A stretch of 64,000 nucleotides of DNA from Chitinimonas taiwanensis DSM 18899. GTDB taxonomy: Bacteria > Pseudomonadota > Gammaproteobacteria > Burkholderiales > Chitinimonadaceae. Below the pieces are notes generated by a model. It saw only the letters and a program-made list of their open reading frames with translations. It was not told where the DNA came from and made no database searches. Below are positions 1 through 9,436 of the stretch, piece by piece. Each line of letters starts with the position of its first letter. Position 1 is the stretch's first letter. Both the position numbers and the translations under genes were made by a program. Location of the stretch: assembly GCF_900119825.1 (NCBI RefSeq), contig NZ_FPKR01000005.1:124001-188000 (forward strand), in the 5' to 3' direction.

Positions 1-1013
1 TGGCCGATGCCTGCGAGTTTGAGGAAATTGCCCATCTGCTGGTACACGGCAAGCTGCCCACCGTGGCGGAACTGGCCAGCTACAAGCAAAAGCTCAAAGC
101 CCTGCGCGGCATTCCGGCCAATGTGAAGGCGGTACTAGAGGCACTGCCGGCCAGCGCTCACCCGATGGATGTGATGCGCTCGGCGGTATCGGCGCTCGGC
201 TGCACCTCGCCCGAGAAGGACGACCACAACCTCGCCGGCGCACGCGATATCGCCGACAAGCTGATGGCCTCGCTCGGCTCCATGCTGCTGTACTGGTATC
301 ACTACAGCCATAACGGCCGCCGCATCGAGGTAGAAACCGACGATGACAGCATCGGCGGCCACTTCCTGCACCTTCTGCATGGCGAGAAGCCACGCGCCAG
401 CTGGGTCAAGGCCATGCACACCTCGCTGGTGCTGTATGCCGAGCATGAATTCAATGCCTCGACCTTCACCGCCCGTGTGGTGGCCGGCACCGGCTCGGAC
501 ATGTATAGCGCGATTACCGGCGCGATTGGCGCGCTGCGCGGCCCCAAGCACGGCGGCGCGAATGAGGTGGCGTTTGAAATCCAGAAGCGCTACGACAACC
601 CGGACGAGGCCGAGGCCGATATCCGTGCACGGGTCGAGCGCAAGGAAGTGGTGATCGGCTTTGGCCACCCGGTTTACACAGTCAGCGACCCGCGCAATGT
701 GGTGATCAAGCGCGTGGCCAAGTCGCTGTCGGACGAGGCGCGCAATACCAAGATGTATGACATCGCCGAGCGCCTGGAAGCGACCATGTGGGAAATCAAG
801 AAGATGTTCCCCAATCTCGACTGGTTCAGCGCGGTCAGCTACCACATGATGGGTGTACCGACCGCCATGTTCACCCCGCTGTTCGTCATCTCGCGCACCA
901 GCGGCTGGGCTGCCCATGTGATCGAGCAACGCCAGGACGGCAAGATCATCCGCCCTAGCGCCAACTACACCGGGCCGGAAGACCTGGCCTTTGTGCCGAT
1001 CGCGCAGCGCTAA
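1..1013 (+). CDS. prpC: 2-methylcitrate synthase, 5' truncated
   Basis: The enzyme condenses propionyl-CoA with oxaloacetate to give 2-methylcitrate, the first step of the methylcitrate cycle. The frame is open from base 3, so the start lies outside the window and about 50 N-terminal residues are missing. Citrate-synthase hallmarks are visible: the GPKHGGANE substrate/catalytic segment (near 541-567) and the GHPVY segment (near 664). It is assigned to PrpC rather than GltA because it is followed by acnD and prpF and because a separate, clearly GltA-type citrate synthase lies at 50952-52244. The gap to acnD is 92 nt, consistent with one operon. The GTG at 63 is an internal valine, not a start. 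Confidence 0.93.
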   Translation, partial: ADACEFEEIAHLLVHGKLPTVAELASYKQKLKALRGIPANVKAVLEALPASAHPMDVMRSAVSALGCTSPEKDDHNLAGARDIADKLMASLGSMLLYWYHYSHNGRRIEVETDDDSIGGHFLHLLHGEKPRASWVKAMHTSLVLYAEHEFNASTFTARVVAGTGSDMYSAITGAIGALRGPKHGGANEVAFEIQKRYDNPDEAEADIRARVERKEVVIGFGHPVYTVSDPRNVVIKRVAKSLSDEARNTKMYDIAERLEATMWEIKKMFPNLDWFSAVSYHMMGVPTAMFTPLFVISRTSGWAAHVIEQRQDGKIIRPSANYTGPEDLAFVPIAQR

Positions 1014-1105
1014 AGCCTGCCGGCCCGCGCCCACACGTAGGCGCGGGCGCCATACCAAGCCTGCGTGCGCGAGACGCGCCGGGCAAACTGACTGGGTACC
1101 ACACC

Positions 1106-3718
1106 ATGAACACCGCTTATCGCAAGCCTTTGCCGGGCACGGCACTGGACTACTTTGATGCCCGCGCCGCCGTCGAAGCGATCCAGCCGGGCGCCTGGGA
1201 TGCCCTGCCCTATACCTCGCGCGTGCATGCCGAGAATCTGGTGCGCAAGGCCGATCCAGCCATTCTGGAACAATCGCTGCGCCAGCTGATTGAGCGTCGC
1301 CGCGAGCACGACTTTCCCTGGTTTCCGGCCCGCGTGGCCTGCCACGACATCCTCGGCCAGACTGCGCTGGTCGACCTCGCTGGCCTGCGCGATGCCATCG
1401 CCCAGCAGGGCGGCGACCCGGCCAAGGTCAACCCGGTGGTGCCGGTGCAGCTGATCGTCGACCACTCGCTGGCGGTGGAATGCGGCGGCTTCGACCCCGA
1501 CGCCTTCCGCAAGAACCGCGAGATCGAGGAGCGCCGCAACGAAGACCGCTTCCATTTCATCGAATGGACCAAGCGCGCGTTTGCCAATGTGGATGTGATC
1601 CCGGCCGGCAACGGCATCATGCATCAGATCAATCTGGAGAAGATGTCGCCGGTCATCCACGCCGACAGGGGCGTCGCCTACCCCGATACCTGCGTGGGCA
1701 CCGACTCGCATACGCCGCATGTGGACGCGCTGGGTGTGATCGCGATTGGCGTGGGTGGCCTGGAGGCCGAGAACGTGATGCTGGGCCGCGCCTCCTGGAT
1801 GCGTCTGCCCGAGATCGTCGGCGTCAAGCTCACCGGCCAGCGTCAGCCCGGCATCACCGCCACCGATGTGGTGCTGGCACTGACCGAGTTCCTGCGCAAG
1901 TCCAAGGTGGTCGGCGCCTACCTCGAGTTTTACGGTGAAGGCGCGGCCAAGCTGACCATTGGCGACCGCGCCACCATCTCGAATATGGCGCCTGAATACG
2001 GCGCCACGGCGGCCATGTTCAGCATCGACCAGCAGACGCTCGACTACCTGAGCCTGACCGGTCGCGAGGCCGAACAGGTCAAGCTGGTGGAGATTTATGC
2101 GAAGACGGCTGGCCTGTGGTCGGACTCGCTAAAGCATGCGGTGTACGAGCGCAATCTCGAGTTCGATCTGTCCAGCGTGGTGCGCAATATGGCCGGCCCC
2201 TCGAATCCGCATGCGCGCGTGGCCACCAGCGATCTGGCCGCCAAGGGCATCGCCGGCCAGTGGCAGATGCCCGCTGCCAGCGAGGGCACCATGCCCGACG
2301 GCGCCGTGATCATCGCGGCCATCACCTCCTGCACCAATACCTCCAATCCGCGCAATGTGATTGCCGCCGCGCTGTTGGCGCGCAATGCCAATCGGCTGGG
2401 CCTCAAGCGCAAGCCCTGGGTCAAGTCCTCGCTGGCGCCGGGCTCCAAAGCGGTAGAGCTCTACCTGCAGGAAGCCGACCTGCTTGGCGACCTGGAGCAG
2501 CTCGGCTTCGGCATCGTGGCTTTTGCCTGCACCACCTGCAATGGCATGTCGGGCGCGCTCGACCCGGCCATCCAGCAAGAGATTGTGGACCGCGATCTGT
2601 ACGCGACCGCCGTGCTGTCGGGCAACCGCAATTTCGACGGGCGCATCCATCCCTATGCCAAGCAGGCCTTCCTCGCTTCGCCACCGCTGGTGGTGGCGTA
2701 CGCAATTGCCGGCACCATCCGTTTCGATATCGAAAACGATGTGCTCGGCGTGGTCGAGGGGCGCGAGATACGCCTGAAGGACATCTGGCCCAGCGATGAG
2801 GAAATCGACGCGATTGTCGCGGCCTCGGTCAAACCTGCGCAGTTCCGTCAGGTTTACGAACCGATGTTCGCCGTGCAGGCCAGCGATGGCGAGGTAGTCA
2901 GCCCGCTGTATGACTGGCGCCCGCAGTCGACCTATATCCGCCGCCCGCCCTACTGGGATACCGAGGGCGTCGGTGCGCTGGCCGCCAATCCGCGCACGCT
3001 GAAGGGCATGCGCGCGCTGGCCGTGCTGCCCGACAACATCACCACCGACCATCTGTCGCCCTCGAACGCGATCCTGATGAATTCGGCGGCGGGCGAATAC
3101 CTGCACAAGATGGGCCTGCCCGAAGAGGACTTCAATTCCTACGCGACCCACCGCGGCGACCACCTGACCGCCATGCGCGCCACCTTCGCCAACCCGACCC
3201 TGAAGAACGAGATGGTGCGCAAGGCCGATGGCAGCATCCAGGTCGGCTCCTGGGCGCGCATCGAGCCCGAGGGCAAGGTGGTGCGCATGTGGGAGGCAAT
3301 GGAAGCCTATCAGCAGCGCAAACAGCCGCTGATCATCGTGGCCGGCGCCGACTACGGCCAGGGTAGCTCGCGCGACTGGGCGGCCAAGGGCGTGCGTCTG
3401 GCGGGCGTGGAAGCGATTGCCGCCGAGGGCTTTGAGCGCATCCACCGCACCAATCTGATCGGCATGGGCGTATTGCCGCTCGAGTTCCAGCCCGGCACCA
3501 CCCGGCTGACCCTGGGCCTAGATGGCAGCGAGCTGTATGCGGTGGAAGGTGAACTGAAGCCGCGCGCCGTGCTGAGCCTGCTCATCACCCGGCGCGATGG
3601 CGAGGTCTTGCGCGTGCCGATGACCTGCCGCCTCGATACGGCCGAGGAGGTCTCGGTCTATGAGGCGGGCGGCGTGTTGCAGCGCTTCGCCCAAGACTTC
3701 CTGGCCGGCAAGGTCTAA
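1106..3718 (+). CDS. acnD: Fe/S-dependent 2-methylcitrate dehydratase AcnD
   Basis: This aconitase-superfamily enzyme of 870 aa dehydrates 2-methylcitrate to a 2-methylaconitate isomer, working with PrpF in bacteria that lack PrpD. Iron-sulfur ligand cysteines are visible in the ITSCTNTSNP segment (near 2323-2352) and the FACTTCNGMSG segment (near 2522-2554). The C-terminal swivel domain carries the DYGQGSSRDWAAKG substrate-binding stretch (near 3352-3390). The length is slightly below a housekeeping AcnA of about 890 aa. Position between prpC and prpF decides AcnD over AcnA. The ATG start at 1106 lies in a 92-nt gap with no terminator, so it is probably co-transcribed with prpC. Confidence 0.92.
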   Translation: MNTAYRKPLPGTALDYFDARAAVEAIQPGAWDALPYTSRVHAENLVRKADPAILEQSLRQLIERRREHDFPWFPARVACHDILGQTALVDLAGLRDAIAQQGGDPAKVNPVVPVQLIVDHSLAVECGGFDPDAFRKNREIEERRNEDRFHFIEWTKRAFANVDVIPAGNGIMHQINLEKMSPVIHADRGVAYPDTCVGTDSHTPHVDALGVIAIGVGGLEAENVMLGRASWMRLPEIVGVKLTGQRQPGITATDVVLALTEFLRKSKVVGAYLEFYGEGAAKLTIGDRATISNMAPEYGATAAMFSIDQQTLDYLSLTGREAEQVKLVEIYAKTAGLWSDSLKHAVYERNLEFDLSSVVRNMAGPSNPHARVATSDLAAKGIAGQWQMPAASEGTMPDGAVIIAAITSCTNTSNPRNVIAAALLARNANRLGLKRKPWVKSSLAPGSKAVELYLQEADLLGDLEQLGFGIVAFACTTCNGMSGALDPAIQQEIVDRDLYATAVLSGNRNFDGRIHPYAKQAFLASPPLVVAYAIAGTIRFDIENDVLGVVEGREIRLKDIWPSDEEIDAIVAASVKPAQFRQVYEPMFAVQASDGEVVSPLYDWRPQSTYIRRPPYWDTEGVGALAANPRTLKGMRALAVLPDNITTDHLSPSNAILMNSAAGEYLHKMGLPEEDFNSYATHRGDHLTAMRATFANPTLKNEMVRKADGSIQVGSWARIEPEGKVVRMWEAMEAYQQRKQPLIIVAGADYGQGSSRDWAAKGVRLAGVEAIAAEGFERIHRTNLIGMGVLPLEFQPGTTRLTLGLDGSELYAVEGELKPRAVLSLLITRRDGEVLRVPMTCRLDTAEEVSVYEAGGVLQRFAQDFLAGKV

Positions 3719-3802
3719 ACCCGCGGCGCCATGACTGCGGCCAGCCACCAGCGGGCCGCAGTCAGCCACCTGCTTATATCCGCAACGATTCAGGACAACA
3801 CC

Positions 3803-4990
3803 ATGGCCCACCCCGCCCAGATCCGTATCCCCGCCACCTATATGCGCGGCGGCACCAGCAAGGGCGTGTTTTTTCGCCTACAGGACCTGCCGGCCAGCTG
3901 CCAGCAGCCCGGCGCCGCGCGCGACCGGCTCTTCCTGCGCGTGATCGGCAGCCCCGACCCGTATGCGGCCCATATCGACGGCATGGGCGGCGCCACCTCG
4001 TCCACCTCCAAATGCGTGATTTTGTCCAAGTCCAGCGTGCCCGATCACGATGTCGACTATCTGTACGGCCAGGTAGCGATCGACAAGCCCTTTGTCGACT
4101 GGAGCGGCAACTGCGGCAATCTGTCCACGGCGGCGGGCGCCTTCGCCCTGCATGCCGGCCTGGTCGACCCGGCGCGCATCCCCGACAACGGTGTGTGTGT
4201 GGTGCGCATCTGGCAGGCCAATATCCGCAAAACCATCATTGCCCATGTGCCGGTCAGCCAGGGCCAGGTGCAGGAGAGCGGTGATTTCGAGCTGGACGGG
4301 GTGACCTTCCCGGCCGCCGAAATCGTGCTCGACTTCCTTGACCCCTCCGATGATGAAGGTGAGGGCGCGGCGATGTTCCCCACCGGCAATCTGGTCGATG
4401 AGCTCGAGGTGCCGGGCGTGGGCAAGCTGCAGGCCACCCTGATCACGGCCGGCATTCCCACCGTGTTCGTCAACGCGGCTGATATTGGCTACACCGGCAC
4501 CGAACTGCGCGAGCAGATCAATACCGACCCGGCGGCGCTGCAGCGCTTCGAGGCGATCCGCGTGGCCGGCGCGCTACGCATGGGGCTGATCAAGACACCC
4601 GAGGAAGCGGCCACGCGCCAGCACACGCCCAAGATCGCCTTCGTTGCCCCGCCGGCCAGCTATAGCGCGTCGAGCGGCAAGACGATTGCCGCTGCCGATA
4701 TCGACCTCTTGGTACGTGCGCTGTCGATGGGCAAGCTGCACCACGCCATGATGGGCACCTGCGCGGTGGCCATCGGCACGGCAGCGGCCATTCCCGGCAC
4801 CCTGGTCAATCTGGCCGCTGGTGGCGGCGCGCGCGATGCGGTGCGCTTCGGCCACCCCTCCGGCACGCTACGCGTAGGCGCGGCGGCCTGTCTGCTCGAT
4901 GGCAGCTGGACGGTCAGCAAGGCCAGCATGAGCCGCAGCGCACGCATCCTGATGGAGGGTTGGGTGCGCGTACCGGGCGATACATGCTGA
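3803..4990 (+). CDS. prpF: 2-methylaconitate cis-trans isomerase PrpF
   Basis: PrpF isomerises the AcnD product to the 2-methyl-cis-aconitate used by the cycle's hydratase. The 395-aa protein begins with the family's IPATYMRGGTSKGVFF segment and has the DGMGGATSSTSK and DWSGNCGNLSTAAG segments typical of PrpF (a diaminopimelate-epimerase-like fold). An in-frame ATG at 3731 would add 24 residues unlike the family N-terminus, so the ATG at 3803 is chosen. It lies 84 nt after acnD. A weak hairpin follows at 5051. The prpB lyase and the prpR regulator are not in this window and are presumably upstream. Confidence 0.93.
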   Translation: MAHPAQIRIPATYMRGGTSKGVFFRLQDLPASCQQPGAARDRLFLRVIGSPDPYAAHIDGMGGATSSTSKCVILSKSSVPDHDVDYLYGQVAIDKPFVDWSGNCGNLSTAAGAFALHAGLVDPARIPDNGVCVVRIWQANIRKTIIAHVPVSQGQVQESGDFELDGVTFPAAEIVLDFLDPSDDEGEGAAMFPTGNLVDELEVPGVGKLQATLITAGIPTVFVNAADIGYTGTELREQINTDPAALQRFEAIRVAGALRMGLIKTPEEAATRQHTPKIAFVAPPASYSASSGKTIAAADIDLLVRALSMGKLHHAMMGTCAVAIGTAAAIPGTLVNLAAGGGARDAVRFGHPSGTLRVGAAACLLDGSWTVSKASMSRSARILMEGWVRVPGDTC

Positions 4991-5050
4991 GGACAGGGGC
5001 GCAAGCCAGTGACACGGCTTTGCCAATAATGCCAAGCCGCGCGACGCAAA

Positions 5051-5081
5051 AAAGCCACGCGCGCGGCAAATTCGTGGCTTT
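5051..5081 (+). terminator. Possible terminator of the prp operon
   Basis: A 9-bp perfect stem (5051-5059 with 5073-5081) with a 13-nt loop lies 60 nt after prpF. It ends with only three T residues, so termination is possible but not convincing. Confidence 0.35.
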
Positions 5082-5195
5082 GCCGCAGCGAATGGCAGCG
5101 ATATGTCCACATCAACCACATGGTGATTCGGCTTGTGCTAATTTGTCGCGCCGCCCAAAAAGCGCTGCGACATAACACAAGGGGAAGCCATAAAA

Positions 5196-5831
5196 ATGAA
5201 CGCAATACTGCGCAAATCCGCAGCAGGTCTGGAAGCCCTGCAATCCCGCGAAACCGGTACCCGGCTCTCGGCCCGTTTGCGCACCCTGCTCTTGCAGGTG
5301 GACGGCCAAAAGCGCGCAGAGCAATTGACCGAGCTGGCGGTATCGCTGGGCAATCCACCCGATACCATCGCCAAACTGCTGGAACTTGGCCTGATCGAAA
5401 TTGTGCCGGGCAGCGAGATCGTGGAAGAGGTCGCCGAGCCCGAGCCGGCCCAGGTACAGCGCAGCCTTGCCGGCGCCGCGCTGGCCGAGGTGGCGAGCCC
5501 GCCCATGGCCAGCCCGGAACCCGCCCCCCCAGCCACGCCGACCGGCGCAGACTGCCATGAAGACCTGCCGGTCTCCGCCAAGCTGCCCGAGGCTTTACGC
5601 CCGGTGGCCGCGCTGATGCGCAAGTTAGCCGACAAACATCTCGGGCTGAGCGCGCTCTTGCTCAAGCGCCGCATCAGCAAGAGCGAGAGCGAGGCCGAGC
5701 TGCGCCTGGCCCTGGTCGCGCTGCGCGACGCGCTGGTCAAGGCCAGCAATAGCGAGCAGGCCGATGCCCTACTGCACGAGGTTTACGAGCATCTGCCGAT
5801 GATAGGCCTGAACCGCGCCCAGACCTTCTGA
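5196..5831 (+). CDS. Conserved hypothetical protein, paralogue of 9437-9940
   Basis: This 211-aa cytoplasmic protein has no recognised function. It has an N-terminal alpha-helical, possibly winged-helix-like domain (about residues 1-70) with the motif LLLQVDGQK, then SLGNPP and LELGLIEIV. A linker rich in Pro, Ala and Glu (about 75-125) follows, then a helical C-terminal domain (about 130-205). The whole layout recurs in the gene at 9437. Domains with an 'LxLVDG ... LxxLGLIE' pattern are common in betaproteobacterial proteins of unknown role. The start has a good AGGGGA ribosome site. It is transcribed alone, ending at a strong bidirectional terminator. A regulatory or scaffolding role would be a guess. 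Confidence 0.75.
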   Translation: MNAILRKSAAGLEALQSRETGTRLSARLRTLLLQVDGQKRAEQLTELAVSLGNPPDTIAKLLELGLIEIVPGSEIVEEVAEPEPAQVQRSLAGAALAEVASPPMASPEPAPPATPTGADCHEDLPVSAKLPEALRPVAALMRKLADKHLGLSALLLKRRISKSESEAELRLALVALRDALVKASNSEQADALLHEVYEHLPMIGLNRAQTF

Positions 5832-5870
5832 GCAGCGCGAAGTCCGCCGCGCCTGACAGGCGCTGGCTGC

Positions 5871-5907
5871 CATACAAAACGGGAGGCTTGGCCTCCCGTT
5901 TTGTATG
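5871..5907. terminator. Bidirectional terminator
   Basis: A perfect 17-bp stem (5871-5887 with 5891-5907) with a 3-nt loop lies between convergent genes ending at 5831 and 5957. The A/T-rich outer part gives a T-run on either strand, so it can serve both genes. Confidence 0.85.
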
Positions 5908-5956
5908 GTGCTGGCGGCGACTGCCGGCGCACTGTCATGCGGCAATGCACTGAACC

Positions 5957-6844
5957 TCAACGCGTCTCGGGCAGAGCCCACATCAGCCCGCGAGTGATCA
6001 GCAAGGGAAAGACCGTCGCATGATCCTCACCGGGCAGCACGCTGCTGGCCCAATCCAGCCCAAGGTAGTTGCGCTGGCGGATCTGGGCACTGAAGCGCGC
6101 TAGATCACCGACCATATCGCGCCCCCTACCCTGCTTGACGGTTTCCTCCGCACCGATGAACACGCGCACGCGGGCCGCGAGCGTCTTGTGCTGCGCCGCG
6201 TAGCGACGCTCGGTGGCAAAGGTCTGATGCTGATCGAACCAGAGCGAGGGGCTGCCCAGGATGTAATGGCTAAACAGGCTGGGCTGGGTGAACAGCACAT
6301 GCAGGCCCAGCAAGGCGCCATAGGAATGCCCGACGAAGATGCGCCTGCTGGGGTCGATACGGTAGCGACGCTCCAGCACAGGCAGCGCCTCCTCGCGCAG
6401 GAACTGCAGATAGGCGGCAGCCTGGCCGTATTCACCGCTCGCCTGCTCGGGCGACGGCCTGACGCCCGCGCCGCCCGGCGTGTAGTCACGGTTGCGGCTT
6501 ACGGCCCCGTTCTCCCCTTTGGCATAGGAAAGCCCGATCAGGATGAAGTCCTGCAGGCCCACGCCATGCCGGTCCACCCGGTTGGCAATGGCCCGGATCA
6601 GCGGAAATGCATAGTCGGCATCGGTCACATACAGCACCGGGTAGCGGCGCGTACTCTGCGCATAGTCAGCCGGCAGGCTGACAATGGCTTCGTAGTCACG
6701 CCCCAGACGCAGCGAGGGCGTGGACACCACCTCGGTGCCTTTGAGTACATAGGCTGGTGCGCCGCTGCTCGCCAGGTCTTGCGCCTCGGCCCTGCTGATC
6801 AGCAGCAAGGTAGGCAGCATCAGGAAAACCATGATTTTCAGCAT
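5957..6844 (-). CDS. Secreted alpha/beta-hydrolase esterase
   Basis: This 295-aa protein has a signal peptide (residues 1-21, cleavage near AEA/QD) and then an alpha/beta-hydrolase of the IroE/BesA-like esterase group. The nucleophile elbow GHSYGALLG puts the catalytic serine at about S174. H275 (in GEDHATV) is the likely histidine, with an acidic residue at E233/E234 as a candidate for the third member. Family members hydrolyse ester bonds in siderophores or other small molecules, but no siderophore genes are nearby, so the substrate is unknown. A periplasmic location is inferred from the signal peptide. It is monocistronic between a bidirectional terminator and the FKBP gene. Confidence 0.85.
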   Translation of the reverse strand: MLKIMVFLMLPTLLLISRAEAQDLASSGAPAYVLKGTEVVSTPSLRLGRDYEAIVSLPADYAQSTRRYPVLYVTDADYAFPLIRAIANRVDRHGVGLQDFILIGLSYAKGENGAVSRNRDYTPGGAGVRPSPEQASGEYGQAAAYLQFLREEALPVLERRYRIDPSRRIFVGHSYGALLGLHVLFTQPSLFSHYILGSPSLWFDQHQTFATERRYAAQHKTLAARVRVFIGAEETVKQGRGRDMVGDLARFSAQIRQRNYLGLDWASSVLPGEDHATVFPLLITRGLMWALPETR

Positions 6845-6930
6845 GAGTACCCGCAGAGGATGCAGCCTAGCTGGCTGGCTGGCTTGATTGATGTAGCGCC
6901 GGGCAGTGCGGACCAGACACGCTGCGCGAC

Positions 6931-7272
6931 TCAGTCATCGCGCGTCAGCACTTCCAGCAACTCGATCTCGAAGATCAGATTGCTATGCGGCGGAATATGG
7001 GCACCGACCTGGCGCTCGCCATAGGCTAGATGAGCGGGCACCCAGAGCTTGCGCTTGCCGCCCACACGCATGCCGATCAGACCGAGGTCCCAGCCCTTGA
7101 TCACCCGGCCAGTGCCGATCACGCACTGAAACGGCTTGCCGCGCCGGAAGGAGGAATCGAACTCGCTGCCGTCCTCGAGAAAACCACGGTATTCGGTGGT
7201 GATCAGCGCGCCCTTCACCACCGCCTTGCCATCGCCCAGCGTGATATCGCTGATCTGCAGCTCATTTTCCAT
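6931..7272 (-). CDS. FKBP-type peptidyl-prolyl cis-trans isomerase
   Basis: The 113-aa single-domain FKBP catalyses proline isomerisation in proteins. Family signatures are present: the DGSEFDSSF strand, the VIKGWDLGLIGMRVGGKRKL core and the PAHLAYGE and LIFEIELLEV C-terminal strands. There is no signal peptide, so it is probably cytoplasmic. The start at 7272 is preceded by AAAGAGAT at suitable spacing; the frame extends upstream to 7374 but that stretch lacks FKBP similarity. Upstream is a 214-nt gap shared with the divergent hydrolase gene at 7487. Confidence 0.92.
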   Translation of the reverse strand: MENELQISDITLGDGKAVVKGALITTEYRGFLEDGSEFDSSFRRGKPFQCVIGTGRVIKGWDLGLIGMRVGGKRKLWVPAHLAYGERQVGAHIPPHSNLIFEIELLEVLTRDD

Positions 7273-7486
7273 CTCGATCTCTTTCTGATTACCCCTACAG
7301 CCGGTCTGCGTTTTCCCAGGCTTTGGTGTTTTTGGCAACCGGCGCGCCCGCAAACAGCCGTATCTGCACCACACGCAGCGTGACTCTAATTGTCCGAATC
7401 CGTCCCAATCTGGTCGGTTTCTTGCCAGTCAAGCAGCCATAGCAAGCCTACAGTAGCGCCACCACAACCCACCAAGGAGTCGTAAT

Positions 7487-8050
7487 ATGTCTGCCGCGCT
7501 GCTGGTCATTGATGTACAGGAATCGTTCCGCCATGCCAGTTACTGGTCTGAGGAAGGGCTAGAGGCCTATCTCGCCAAGCAAAATGCCTTGATCGCAGCC
7601 TTTGTGGCAGCGGGCTTACCGGTGGTACGGGTATTTCATTGCGACGAGGGCCAGCCTAGGTTCAGCCATTTCTCGCGCGCTTCTGGCCTGGTGGTGCCGC
7701 TGGCAGGCAGCCGGCCCGAGGCCACGCACACCGTGTACAAGCAGGTGCACAGCGCGCTGGTCGATACCGATCTGCCGGCCTGGCTACGTGCACACGGCGT
7801 GCAGAAGCTGGTCGTGTCGGGCATCCGTACCGAGCAGTGCTGCGAAACCACCACGCGGCACGGGTCCGACCTCGGTTTCCAGGTCGACTATGTGACCGAG
7901 GCCACGCTGACCTTTGCCATGCAACATGCGAATGGCCGCCGCTATACGCCGGACGAGATCAAGGAGCGCACCGAGCTGGTCCTGTCCGGCCGCTTTGCAC
8001 GCATCTGTAGCGTGGCCGATGTACTGGCCGAGCTGCCGGTAACAGCTTGA
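7487..8050 (+). CDS. Isochorismatase-family cysteine hydrolase
   Basis: The 187-aa protein belongs to the isochorismatase-like hydrolases, which cleave amides or vinyl ethers by a Cys-Asp-Lys triad. Asp9 (LVIDVQESF), Lys85 (TVYKQVHSA) and a cysteine at 118 or 119 (RTEQCCETTTR) are the likely triad. The substrate is not predictable from the sequence; nicotinamidase-like and ureido-hydrolase activities occur in the family. It has a clear AAGGAG ribosome site 8 nt before the ATG. The following DUF1272 and GlxA-type regulator genes read in the same direction with a 69-nt gap, so the regulator may control this gene. Confidence 0.88.
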   Translation: MSAALLVIDVQESFRHASYWSEEGLEAYLAKQNALIAAFVAAGLPVVRVFHCDEGQPRFSHFSRASGLVVPLAGSRPEATHTVYKQVHSALVDTDLPAWLRAHGVQKLVVSGIRTEQCCETTTRHGSDLGFQVDYVTEATLTFAMQHANGRRYTPDEIKERTELVLSGRFARICSVADVLAELPVTA

Positions 8051-8119
8051 GCAACAGTACCAAGATGCAGCGCGCCCACCTGCTGGCGCGCGATGGCAAC
8101 GCCATGAAGGAGAACACCA

Positions 8120-8380
8120 ATGCTGGCCATGCGCCCTGGCTGTGAATGTTGCGATAGCGATCTGCCCGCCGATACCGGCGCGGCCTTTATCTGCAGCTTT
8201 GAATGCACCTTCTGCGCCACCTGCGCGGCACGGCTACACTTTGCCTGCCCGAACTGCGGCGGCGAATTGCTGGCCCGACCGAGGCGGCCCAGCGCCAAGC
8301 TGATAGCCAACCCGGCCAGCCAGGAACGCATCTACAAGCCACAGGGCTGCGCCCAGGCGCTGTCCCGCCAGTCGCAATGA
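8120..8380 (+). CDS. DUF1272 domain protein, cysteine-rich
   Basis: This 86-aa protein carries a compact cysteine-rich domain with about eight cysteines in CxxC-type pairs (CECC, CTFCATC, CPNCGG), typical of the DUF1272 family and likely to bind zinc. The function of the family is unknown. The C-terminal 30 residues are basic and polar. A GAAGGAG ribosome site precedes the ATG. Its stop overlaps the start of the GlxA-type regulator in an ATGA arrangement, so the two are translationally coupled. Confidence 0.85.
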   Translation: MLAMRPGCECCDSDLPADTGAAFICSFECTFCATCAARLHFACPNCGGELLARPRRPSAKLIANPASQERIYKPQGCAQALSRQSQ

Positions 8381-9318
8381 GCATTCCGGTCCACTTTGTC
8401 TTACTGCCCGGCTTTCTGCTGCTGGATTTTGCCGGGCCAGCCGAGGCGCTGCGTATCGCGCAGCGCCTCGGCGCGTCCTTCCAGCTTCACTATCTGAGCC
8501 CTGCGCCGACGCCGACCTGCGCGCTGGGCCTGAGCCTGAATGACCTGCAGGCCCTGCCCGACAGCCTGCCGCCCAACAGCTGGCTGATCATCCCGGGCCT
8601 GGCTGGCGCCCTGGCCGACGAGAGCAGTCCGGCCTCGCGCCAGACCATTGCCTGGTTGCGCCAGGTCTGGCGCCCTGATCTGCGCCTGATCACCATCTGT
8701 TCGGCCGCCCTACTGGCTGGGGCAGCTGGCCTGCTGGACGGGCGCCGCTGCACCACCCATCACAGCCTGCTCGCGCGCCTGCGCCAGCTCGCCCCCAAGG
8801 CGCGCGTGGAAGACGAGCGCATCTTCGTGCTCGACGGCCAGATCGCGAGCTCGGCCGGCATCACCACCGGCATCGACCTAAGCCTCGAGCTGATCGCGCG
8901 CCAGTGCGGTCCGCAACTGGCGCTGGCGGTAGCGCGCGAGATGGTGGTCTGGCTACGCCGCGATGCCGACACACCGCAGCTCTCGCCCTTTCTTGCCTAC
9001 CGCAGCCATCTGCATCCGGCCGTGCACCGCGTGCAGGATGCCTTGGCGGCCGATCCGGCCGCAGCCTGGCCGCTGGAAGCCATGGCCGCCATCGCCTGCG
9101 TGAGCCCGCGCCACTTGGCCCGGCTGTTCCAGCAGCATGCGGGCATTGCCCCGCTCGACTACCGCCAACGCATCCAGCTTGCCCATATCGAGCCCCTGCT
9201 GCTGCGCCGCGAACAGCCGCTGGAGCGAATAGCCGAAGCGGGCGGCTTTGGTTCGGCGCGCGATCTACGCCGCGTCTGGCATAAGCAGCGCGGCACCGCC
9301 CTGCCTGGCCCAGCCTGA
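8377..9318 (+). CDS. GlxA-type transcriptional regulator (DJ-1/PfpI plus AraC HTH)
   Basis: The 313-aa protein has an N-terminal DJ-1/PfpI-like domain (about residues 1-185, with the ITICSAALLAGAAGLLDG nucleophile-elbow region) and a C-terminal AraC-type double helix-turn-helix (about 215-313, ending IAEAGGFGSARDLRRVW). This architecture defines GlxA-family activators, in which the first domain senses a metabolite. The ATG at 8377 overlaps the DUF1272 stop by 4 nt. An in-frame extension upstream to 8203 lies wholly inside the DUF1272 gene and is rejected. Likely targets are the upstream hydrolase genes, by proximity only. Confidence 0.9.
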   Translation: MSIPVHFVLLPGFLLLDFAGPAEALRIAQRLGASFQLHYLSPAPTPTCALGLSLNDLQALPDSLPPNSWLIIPGLAGALADESSPASRQTIAWLRQVWRPDLRLITICSAALLAGAAGLLDGRRCTTHHSLLARLRQLAPKARVEDERIFVLDGQIASSAGITTGIDLSLELIARQCGPQLALAVAREMVVWLRRDADTPQLSPFLAYRSHLHPAVHRVQDALAADPAAAWPLEAMAAIACVSPRHLARLFQQHAGIAPLDYRQRIQLAHIEPLLLRREQPLERIAEAGGFGSARDLRRVWHKQRGTALPGPA

Positions 9319-9351
9319 AACAGGGCAGCCATTTGCGGCGCGCTACCCACG

Positions 9352-9372
9352 CACAGCCCCTGGCGGGCTGTG
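9352..9372 (+). terminator. Possible weak terminator
   Basis: An 8-bp stem (9352-9359 with 9365-9372) with a 5-nt loop follows the GlxA-type gene by 33 nt. The downstream TTACCTTT is only partly T-rich. Confidence 0.35.
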
Positions 9373-9436
9373 TTACCTTTGGGCCCCAAGCAGTCTGCAA
9401 GACATACGCATAAATAGACCCAAGAGGAGGCATGCG

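Noticed and set aside
1106-3718. Housekeeping aconitase AcnA
   Set aside because: Position between prpC and prpF and the length fit AcnD; the TCA block elsewhere does not include it.
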